Under the pieces are notes generated by a model. That model did no database searches, had not been told where the DNA came from, and saw only the letters and a program-made list of their open reading frames with translations. This document shows, piece by piece, positions 1-5,081 of a stretch of 6,266 nucleotides of DNA. Location of the stretch: assembly GCA_003524705.1 (NCBI GenBank), contig DQGV01000299.1:1-6266 (forward strand), in the 5' to 3' direction. Positions within the stretch are counted from its first letter, which is position 1. Each line of letters starts with the position of its first letter. Source of the stretch: Anaerolineae bacterium (GTDB lineage Bacteria > Chloroflexota > Anaerolineae > Anaerolineales > Villigracilaceae). The translations under genes were made by a program, and so were the position numbers.

Positions 1-238
1 GATTGTTTTTGGTAATTATCAAAGTTATGAATATGTAGATGAATGCCGTTTGGATAGTGGTGTGCGTTTGTATCAGTTTATTACCGTTGACCAAGGCTTT
101 GAGTATGATGTGCATTATTGGGTCGTGAATGATACCGACACACGTGTGATTTCAGTAATGATAGTGATGCCGATTGAATCACAAGCTTTGATTGATGAAT
201 TTTCTTATAGTTTGTTTCCGCAACTTACAGATTGTTGA
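1..238 (+). CDS. C-terminal fragment of an unrecognised protein
   Basis: The reading frame is open from the left edge (first whole codon at base 2) to a TGA at 236-238, giving 78 residues of a longer protein whose start lies outside the window. A TTG at 50 could serve as a start, but the frame continues upstream without a stop and I see no ribosome binding site before it, so a truncated gene is the better reading. The fragment is rich in aromatic and acidic residues and alternates hydrophobic and polar residues (for example VRLYQFITVDQGFEYDVHYW), which suggests beta strands of a soluble or exported domain. It has no membrane segment and two cysteines, one of them the last residue. I do not recognise the family. 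A terminator hairpin begins 12 bases after the stop, which supports a real gene end here. Confidence 0.6.
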   Translation, partial: IVFGNYQSYEYVDECRLDSGVRLYQFITVDQGFEYDVHYWVVNDTDTRVISVMIVMPIESQALIDEFSYSLFPQLTDC

Positions 239-249
239 TTTATGATTTA

Positions 250-288
250 GACCTGAACAGGTTTTTAAAACCTGTCAGGTCTTTATTA
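250..288 (+). terminator. Bulged hairpin terminator between convergent genes
   Basis: GACCTGA (250-256) and CAGGTTT (258-264) pair with AAACCTG (268-274) and TCAGGTC (275-281), leaving one unpaired A (256 or 257) and a 3-base loop. The stem is followed by TTTATTA at 282-288, so it fits a terminator for the + strand gene ending at 238. Read on the minus strand it lacks a good T run, so it would stop the DUF3597 transcript less well, although it lies just past that gene's stop at 303. The sequence resembles a palindrome I associate with dispersed intergenic repeats in several bacterial genomes; that last point is recollection, not something visible here. Confidence 0.65.
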
Positions 289-302
289 CTTAAGTATATT
301 TC

Positions 303-746
303 TTAGTCCAACAAATCGGCTGGGATATTGCCGCCGTTTGCGGCAATTTTTCGCAACACTTCTTTATGGAGCCAAACGTTCAAGCGAGCAGAATCGCCAG
401 TGACGTCTGCTGGAGCATTCAATTCTTTGGCTAATTCTTCGCGAGCTTCGCGGCTGGAGTCGAGGTCGAGCAATTTGAGCAAATCTACAATGGAAACTTT
501 CCAATTGAGGTCTTTGCCTTTTGCTAAACCTTCGAGTTTTGCGACCACATCTACTTCAGACATAGCGGCTGGTTTTACAACACCGGCTTGTTGTGGCACA
601 GTGCGTGCTGGTGCATTCGCGCCAACGCCAGGTTTTTTGGCGACATCATCTTTGGCTTTCAAACCGCCTTTGGCTTCGCCTCCTACTTCTTTTTCATCTT
701 TCTTCTTAATACCAATCTTTTCGAGAATTTTATCGAAGAAACCCAT
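303..746 (-). CDS. DUF3597 domain-containing protein
   Basis: The product is a 147-residue cytoplasmic protein of unknown function. Residues 1-19 form a likely amphipathic, lysine-rich helix (GFFDKILEKIGIKKKDEKE). Residues 20-62 are a low-complexity linker rich in Ala, Gly, Lys and Pro. Residues 63-147 match what I know of DUF3597: LNWKVSIVDLLKLLDLDSS (80-98), REELAKELN (102-110), NVWLHKEVL (123-131) and the terminal AANGGNIPADL. Family members usually have this plan, a short N-terminal helix, a variable Ala/Pro linker and a helical C-terminal domain, and the length is typical. An in-frame ATG three codons upstream (753-755) is rejected because it overlaps the Shine-Dalgarno sequence AAAGGA, which sits 8 bases before the chosen ATG. 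The gene stands alone, convergent with the fragment on the left. No partner or pathway can be inferred from the context. Confidence 0.9.
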   Translation of the reverse strand: MGFFDKILEKIGIKKKDEKEVGGEAKGGLKAKDDVAKKPGVGANAPARTVPQQAGVVKPAAMSEVDVVAKLEGLAKGKDLNWKVSIVDLLKLLDLDSSREAREELAKELNAPADVTGDSARLNVWLHKEVLRKIAANGGNIPADLLD

Positions 747-754
747 GGTACACA

Positions 755-760
755 TCCTTT
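755..760 (-). promoter_or_regulatory. Ribosome binding site of the DUF3597 gene
   Basis: AAAGGA on the minus strand lies 8 bases before the ATG at 746. It overlaps the other candidate ATG (755), so it decides the start in favour of the shorter protein beginning MGFFDK. Confidence 0.7.
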
Positions 761-779
761 CAATATTTGGGATTTAAGA

Positions 780-823
780 TATATAAGGCATCAAATACAT
801 TGTGTCCTTATGAATCCACTATA
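780..823 (-). promoter_or_regulatory. Candidate promoter region of the DUF3597 gene (two alternatives)
   Basis: Two weak sigma-70-like arrangements can be read on the minus strand. One has AGGACA (803-808) as -35 and TATATA (780-785) as -10 with a 17-base spacer, giving a start near 773. The other has TATAGT (818-823) as -10 with no good -35, giving a start near 811. Neither is convincing alone. The whole stretch from 747 to 897 is AT-rich and holds no gene I can support beyond the tiny ORF discussed as a finding. Confidence 0.3.
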
Positions 824-897
824 ACCACTTTTTATCATTTGTATCTTAAAGAAAAAAATTAATATAAAGTTTTTATATTTGTATTCAGTATATAAAG

Positions 898-932
898 TCA
901 AAAGAGGATGCTAATTAAGCATCCTCTTTTGA
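898..932 (-). terminator. Perfect 14-bp terminator hairpin after the nuclease gene
   Basis: TCAAAAGAGGATGC (898-911) and GCATCCTCTTTTGA (919-932) are exact inverted repeats around a 7-base AT loop. On the minus strand the stem starts 21 bases past the nuclease stop codon at 954, and its 3' arm ends in CTCTTTT followed by GACTTTATA. This is the shape of an intrinsic terminator for the nuclease transcript. It would also keep that transcript out of the DUF3597 gene downstream on the same strand. Confidence 0.85.
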
Positions 933-953
933 TAAACATTATTCTAAAAATTG

Positions 954-3900
954 TTATGTGCCGGTACTCGTATCTCCTTCACCCGGGGTAAAGTCAGTAT
1001 TTGTGTCATTTCCATTGTTGCCGCTAAATGAGTCACTGCCTATTCCGCCGGTTAAGGTATCGTTTCCATTGTGTCCAACGAGTGTGTCATTTCCATTGCC
1101 ACCGTTTAGGACATCGTTTCCATTTTGACCATACATCGTATCGTTTCCATTATTGCCGGTCAATGAATCGTTTCCATTGCCACCATCTAAGATATCGTTG
1201 CCGAAACCGCCGATAAGGGTATCGTTGCCATTACCACCTTCAATGATGTCATCACCTGAGCCACCACAAATAGTGTCATTGCCATTGCCGCCATAAATGA
1301 CGTCGTTACCACCAAGCCCAACAATGACATCTGCACCATTGGTGCCGTAAATGATATCGTCACCTGTTGTTCCGACAATTGTTGCGGTTAATCCATTACA
1401 AGTAAGGTCTGGATCTAATTCCAAACCGACAAGGATTGGGTCATGGTCAGAGACTCTAAACTCATCATTATTATATAAACTAATGATTTGACCTGCACTC
1501 TTGAAGTCTGTGTTGTAATCTAACACGTTAGGCTCATCGGCATTGATGTGATATTCAGCAACACCTGCAACTTGTGAAGTAAGCGAAGCAGTTGCTAAGG
1601 CATGGTCAAGGTAACCCCATTGCCCATCAAAGACGTAAGAGTAAGCATCTTCACCAAGCAGTGACTTAATTAAGTGAGTGAAGCCTGCATTTTCCATTAA
1701 TATGATTGGGTCTTCCATCGCATAAGAGTTATAGTCACCAACCAATAAAACATCTGGGTCACCTGTACCAGTTGGGTCTGAGGCAAGCCAATTGATTAAT
1801 TCAGTTGCGGCATTCACACGTACTTGATTACAGTTGCCTTGACCATCACCTGCATCGGGTGCATCACAGGCAGAACCTTTGCTCTTAAAATGATTGACGC
1901 TCACAATAAAACGCGCACCCGTTGAATATTGTTCAAAAGCTTGTGCAAGTGCTGGGCGAGTTCGAGGCGCGCTATCACCGCCATTCACAAAAGCGACAGT
2001 ATTCAAAGCGGCAGTTTGCCCAACAGGGGTAACCGATGTCGTCTTATAAATTAAACCGACTTTGATTGCATCTGTTCCCATGGCATTTAATTGGCCGGTA
2101 TTTGCATCAACGTCAATAAAGGCGTAAGTACCGGCTTCAGTCGCCGCATTCAATTCATCAACCAGATATTGAAGCGAGCTATCAAGTCCATACCCATCGT
2201 TTTCGATTTCATTCACACCGATGACATCCGCATCCATCTCAAGGATAGCTGATACTGTTTTGTCAACTTGTCTTTCAAATTCTGAGGCAGTATCCGCTCC
2301 GCGACAGTCAGCAGGAGCGCCACCAACACCAAATGTGCAGTTATCAACAGTATCGGGTATTCCGTCAAATGTATTAAAGAAGTTGAGTAGATTCATACCT
2401 GTTATGGTCAACGAACCTCCAACATTTGGAGCAGAAGTGGGGCGTGGATTTGCTTCTACAAAATTAACATAACCATCCAAAGCATTGATTGGGCGAATGC
2501 GATAAGCATTGCCGCTGGCTGAATTGCCAGCCCATGTATATGTCATTACGCCGATTGTGTTAGTGGCTGTATCTCCACCGCGTAAGGTATTGCTTGCTGA
2601 AAGTGGATTGCCATTGCGTCCAAACAGAATCGGGTCGGGGTTTTGGTTTTGAAGCGCATCGTCAATAATGATTCTGCTTCGGTTATTTAAATCCTGTAAA
2701 TTATTTGCATCAGGACCCGGCTCATAAATATTTGTAGGTTGTTGTAAACGTCCATCAACAGAAACCACTACTTGACCAAATCTTCCGAGTTGGAAGTGTT
2801 CGGTAACGTAGAGTGTTTGTGGTAAACGAACCAACATGCCTTCATAGCGTTCAGCAAAATCTACAGTGGGGAAGGGCAGGGTCACATCTACCGGTGCTAC
2901 AGAACCCGTTCCACAATTGACAACAGATGAAGAAGTGATTTGGGTTTGACCTTGGAATTCGTTTGCATTGCCAGTCACACGTACAACATCACCAATGGCA
3001 ACATTGTCATTATTTCCATTGAAGACAAAAATACCGTCTGAAGTTGTATCATCACCATCGCCTGTTAAATCTTGCATATAAAAACCGCGTAAAGTGGGCA
3101 AGGGACCTTCATATTCATAATCTCCAACCACTACACCCTGTGTAGTCACTGCTCCAAGAATGGCGGCACTTGCTCCACTCCCTTGAATAGAATAAATTGG
3201 AGTGTAAGGTGCTACACAAACATCAAATGCTGAAAAATCAACAGTGAAATCTAAAACCATATTATCTGGTGGGTCGTTTTCATCTACGTCTGTGATTTGA
3301 CTTGCAATTATCGTTAATGTACAAGTTTCACCGCCAACTAAAGTGACATCTGGGTCAATAGTAAAGTTTTGTGGACCACCACTGACAACTGCGGTTAAAT
3401 TACTGCCACTAACACTACAGGATAAATCAAACCATGTGCCATCAGTGTTAACAGCTTCACTGAAATTAACTTGCAAATTTGCACCAATTGGAAAATCAGT
3501 GGCATTATCAACTGGATATGTGCTATCTACTTCAGGTGCGGCATCTTCAGCATCACAATTTACACTATGAGAACCAAGTCCGCCAAATGTATCTGTTGCA
3601 AAACCTTCCCATTCAAGAGAAGGGTCAAAAGCATTCGAGCCATCGGCATCGCCTGCACAAACTGTATCAATTCGGCGTAATGTATTATCAGCCGTGCTAA
3701 TTAACCCAGAACCCCATTCAGAACCTGGGTCAACACCAATTTGACCAATCACATCAATCACAGTTGTACCTTTACGAAGTACAACTGCGTCATCACCATT
3801 AAACCAACCAGCACCATTGGTTTGGTCAGCTTGAGCAAGAATAGTTGCATTCGCAGAAGAGTGAGCAATAACATAAACATCGCCATCTGAAACAGTTCCT

Positions 3901-4157
3901 GTTAGGTTAATCGTCAAACCTGCAGAAACAGAACCATTAAAGTACATTTGAACGTTATATCCATCTGTACCTAGATTAATTGCAGCACCAGTTCCATTGT
4001 AAATTTCAAGTGCTTTGTTATTACTACTGCCTTCTATATACTCAGAAAAAAACAGCTCTGTTGGTGTTGAGGCACTCACAGGCTGTATAGGGGCGGCAAC
4101 CAAAAGCATTGCCAAAATGATGAAACTAGTAAGTAGTTTTTGGGAAGGTCGAGCCAT
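954..4157 (-). CDS. Secreted ExeM/NucH-type nuclease with C-terminal RTX repeats
   Basis: This 1067-residue exported nuclease probably cuts extracellular DNA. Residues 1-29 are a Sec signal peptide. Residues about 31-201 match the LTD (lamin-tail-like) domain of the ExeM/NucH family (EYIEGSSNNKALEIYN; FDPSLEWEGFATDTFGGLGSHS). About 207-310 is an Ig-like (Big_5-type) domain and 318-565 the OB-like region usual in the family. The EEP catalytic domain spans about 583-913. Its expected residues are all present: N589 (MNLLNFF), E650 (NEIEN), H756 (VNHFKSK), D808 and N810 (GDYNSY), D851-H852 (LDHAL) and D904-H905 (SDHDP), so activity is likely. Residues 929-1054 are 14 RTX calcium-binding nonapeptides. 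Twelve cysteines, such as C607/C618 and C764/C776, suggest disulfides outside the cell. The end is hydrophilic, with no LPXTG, GlyGly-CTERM or membrane anchor, so release is likely. AAGGAG lies 6 bases before the ATG. The gene has its own promoter and terminator. DNA as substrate is inferred from the family. Confidence 0.93.
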   Translation of the reverse strand: MARPSQKLLTSFIILAMLLVAAPIQPVSASTPTELFFSEYIEGSSNNKALEIYNGTGAAINLGTDGYNVQMYFNGSVSAGLTINLTGTVSDGDVYVIAHSSANATILAQADQTNGAGWFNGDDAVVLRKGTTVIDVIGQIGVDPGSEWGSGLISTADNTLRRIDTVCAGDADGSNAFDPSLEWEGFATDTFGGLGSHSVNCDAEDAAPEVDSTYPVDNATDFPIGANLQVNFSEAVNTDGTWFDLSCSVSGSNLTAVVSGGPQNFTIDPDVTLVGGETCTLTIIASQITDVDENDPPDNMVLDFTVDFSAFDVCVAPYTPIYSIQGSGASAAILGAVTTQGVVVGDYEYEGPLPTLRGFYMQDLTGDGDDTTSDGIFVFNGNNDNVAIGDVVRVTGNANEFQGQTQITSSSVVNCGTGSVAPVDVTLPFPTVDFAERYEGMLVRLPQTLYVTEHFQLGRFGQVVVSVDGRLQQPTNIYEPGPDANNLQDLNNRSRIIIDDALQNQNPDPILFGRNGNPLSASNTLRGGDTATNTIGVMTYTWAGNSASGNAYRIRPINALDGYVNFVEANPRPTSAPNVGGSLTITGMNLLNFFNTFDGIPDTVDNCTFGVGGAPADCRGADTASEFERQVDKTVSAILEMDADVIGVNEIENDGYGLDSSLQYLVDELNAATEAGTYAFIDVDANTGQLNAMGTDAIKVGLIYKTTSVTPVGQTAALNTVAFVNGGDSAPRTRPALAQAFEQYSTGARFIVSVNHFKSKGSACDAPDAGDGQGNCNQVRVNAATELINWLASDPTGTGDPDVLLVGDYNSYAMEDPIILMENAGFTHLIKSLLGEDAYSYVFDGQWGYLDHALATASLTSQVAGVAEYHINADEPNVLDYNTDFKSAGQIISLYNNDEFRVSDHDPILVGLELDPDLTCNGLTATIVGTTGDDIIYGTNGADVIVGLGGNDVIYGGNGNDTICGGSGDDIIEGGNGNDTLIGGFGNDILDGGNGNDSLTGNNGNDTMYGQNGNDVLNGGNGNDTLVGHNGNDTLTGGIGSDSFSGNNGNDTNTDFTPGEGDTSTGT
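996..1373 (-). repeat. Fourteen tandem 27-bp units coding RTX nonapeptides
   Basis: Residues 929-1054 of the nuclease are 14 consecutive nine-residue units of the form G-x-x-G-x-D-x-hydrophobic-x, for example GGNGNDTLI and GGNGNDSLT, with no gap or insertion. RTX repeats of this form fold into a beta-roll that binds calcium between turns. At the DNA level several units share the block GGCAATGGAAACGA, so the array is a 27-bp tandem repeat that could change length by slippage or recombination. The weakest units are the second (A for N/D at position 5) and the last (NT in place of a hydrophobic-x ending). Confidence 0.93.
4071..4157 (-). other. Sec signal peptide of the nuclease
   Basis: Residues 1-7 (MARPSQK) carry positive charge, residues 8-22 are hydrophobic (LLTSFIILAMLLVAA), and a polar PIQPVSA stretch follows. 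The -3/-1 pattern V-S-A places a likely signal peptidase I cut after A29. There is no lipobox cysteine, so the protein should be released and not lipid-anchored. Confidence 0.85.
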
Positions 4158-4163
4158 TGCATT

Positions 4164-4169
4164 CTCCTT
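4164..4169 (-). promoter_or_regulatory. Strong ribosome binding site of the nuclease gene
   Basis: AAGGAG on the minus strand lies 6 bases before the ATG at 4157. This supports the start used for the signal-peptide-bearing protein. Confidence 0.8.
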
Positions 4170-4204
4170 ATGTGGGTTAGATGTTGCGGCTAAACGACCT
4201 TTTC

Positions 4205-4233
4205 ATTTTATGCGAGTCTTAACCAAAATTCAA
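4205..4233 (-). promoter_or_regulatory. Sigma-70-like promoter of the nuclease gene
   Basis: On the minus strand TTGAAT (4228-4233) and TAAAAT (4205-4210) are separated by exactly 17 bases, a close match to TTGACA-17-TATAAT. Transcription would start near 4198 and leave a leader of about 41 bases ending in the AAGGAG site. I saw no convincing leader hairpin or riboswitch. Confidence 0.65.
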
Positions 4234-4242
4234 GCCTTATCA

Positions 4243-4257
4243 GAAATTTTAAGTTTC
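4243..4257. promoter_or_regulatory. Imperfect palindrome between divergent promoters, possible operator
   Basis: GAAATTTTAAGTTTC is an inverted repeat with one mismatched pair (T4247/G4253) around a central base. It overlaps the -35 position of the membrane protein promoter and lies 9 bases upstream of the nuclease -35. A regulator bound here could act on both genes. The region is AT-rich, where such palindromes also arise by chance, so this is only a candidate. Confidence 0.25.
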
Positions 4258-4276
4258 AAATTTGCTTTGTTATAAT
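4248..4276 (+). promoter_or_regulatory. Extended -10 promoter of the membrane protein gene, likely leaderless
   Basis: TGTTATAAT (4268-4276) is a perfect TGnTATAAT extended -10. The -35 position 17 bases upstream holds a poor TTTAAG (4248-4253), as is common when an extended -10 is present. A start 6 to 8 bases after the -10 falls at 4282-4284, on or beside the A of the ATG at 4283. No Shine-Dalgarno sequence fits between promoter and start codon. Confidence 0.65.
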
Positions 4277-4282
4277 GCCTTT

Positions 4283-5065
4283 ATGTCAAACATTCGAAGT
4301 GCTTTATCAAAATTTTGGACACGTGATTCATCAATTCTATTAGGTGGATTTTTCGTCACAATTTTCTTAATCGTATACATCTGGTGGCCCCTCGCCGAAG
4401 AAGTTTTATCGTACATTGATTGGAACGGACCTTGGTGGTTATACATGGATTGGCTTTTGCTCAGCATTTTTCTTTTCATGTCTATCACCATTGTGGCGCG
4501 AGCAAATCTCAAAACAGATGTATTAATTGTATTTGTCGGAATCTGTGGCGGGCTTGCAATTGAATCATGGGGCACACAAACGAATCTCTGGCATTATTAC
4601 ACTGCCGAAAGACCACCGCTTTGGATTATCCCCGCCTGGCCCATTGCAAGTTTATCCATTGACCGCATCACAAGATTTTTCAAATGGATGCTAGATAAAA
4701 ATCCGATTCACGATTCGATATTCACTTACTTATATTGGATTGTTTTCGCTTCATTCTTGACCTTGATGCTGGTCTTTGTATCCCCAACCTTTGACAAATC
4801 CTATACATGGCTTGCGACAATTCTCTGTATTCTCCTAATTCTCACACCTACAGATTATCGTTTTGCTTTATTGACATTCATTGCGGGTTCTGGGCTTGGT
4901 TACTTCCTTGAGTTGTGGGGCACAACCCGTCAATGTTGGATTTACTATACTAATGAAACACCACCACTTTTTGCAGTACTAGCACATGGTATGGCGGCAG
5001 TCGCATTTTGGAGAGCGGGCTTGTTGACTAAGATGGTAAGCCAAAAACTATTAAGTAGATTTTGA
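4283..5065 (+). CDS. Eight-helix membrane protein with a duplicated ExWGT...YYT.E.PPL module
   Basis: The product is 260 residues, strongly hydrophobic, with likely membrane helices near 17-36, 53-72, 78-94, 113-126, 146-166, 174-190, 194-210 and 228-246. I do not recognise the family. It is made of two halves that carry the same motif. In the first, E94, W96-G97-T98, W103, Y105-Y106-T107, E109 and P111-P112-L113 are conserved. In the second the matching residues are E210, W212-G213-T214, W219, Y221-Y222-T223, E225 and P227-P228-L229, each exactly 116 residues on. This points to a fused gene duplication and a pseudo-symmetric pore, carrier or active site with two buried glutamates. The frame could begin at a TTG at 4262, but that codon lies upstream of the -10 box, so the ATG at 4283 is preferred. 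The gene is divergent from the nuclease and ends 16 bases from the convergent aminotransferase gene. Confidence 0.85.
   Translation: MSNIRSALSKFWTRDSSILLGGFFVTIFLIVYIWWPLAEEVLSYIDWNGPWWLYMDWLLLSIFLFMSITIVARANLKTDVLIVFVGICGGLAIESWGTQTNLWHYYTAERPPLWIIPAWPIASLSIDRITRFFKWMLDKNPIHDSIFTYLYWIVFASFLTLMLVFVSPTFDKSYTWLATILCILLILTPTDYRFALLTFIAGSGLGYFLELWGTTRQCWIYYTNETPPLFAVLAHGMAAVAFWRAGLLTKMVSQKLLSRF
4538..4996 (+). repeat. Internal duplication in the membrane protein (two copies, 348 bp apart)
   Basis: Copy 1 covers residues 86-122 (4538-4648) and copy 2 residues 202-238 (4886-4996). Both follow G-x-x-G-x-x-x-x-E-x-W-G-T-x4-W-x-Y-Y-T-x-E-x-P-P-L, with no gap between E and the PPL. Identity is clear at the protein level but modest in the DNA, so the duplication is old. 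The range given spans both copies and the sequence between them. Confidence 0.85.
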
Positions 5066-5081
5066 AAGATTTATACACCTT

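Noticed and set aside
753..755. Upstream ATG as the start of the DUF3597 gene
   Set aside because: It overlaps the AAAGGA site, leaving no room for initiation, and the extra residues MCT do not fit the usual family N-terminus.
328..824. Plus-strand open frames of 149 and 78 codons across the DUF3597 gene
   Set aside because: They are antisense shadows. The minus frame matches a known domain family and has a good ribosome binding site.
996..1373. Regularly spaced 27-bp repeats that look like a CRISPR or minisatellite
   Set aside because: The units are contiguous without spacers and translate in perfect nine-codon register as RTX repeats of the nuclease.
1028..1378. Open frames of about 62 codons on both strands over the RTX array, one rich in His, Arg and Cys
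   Set aside because: The repetitive coding sequence keeps other frames open by periodicity; the composition is a by-product of the repeat.
4262..4282. TTG start giving seven extra residues to the membrane protein
   Set aside because: The TTG lies before the -10 box that spans 4271-4276 and has no ribosome binding site, so it would not be in the mRNA.
4320..4450. Lycopene-cyclase-like reading of the PLAEE motif in the membrane protein
   Set aside because: Only the short P-x-x-E-E string is reminiscent. The duplicated WGT/YYT/PPL motifs do not match that family as I know it.
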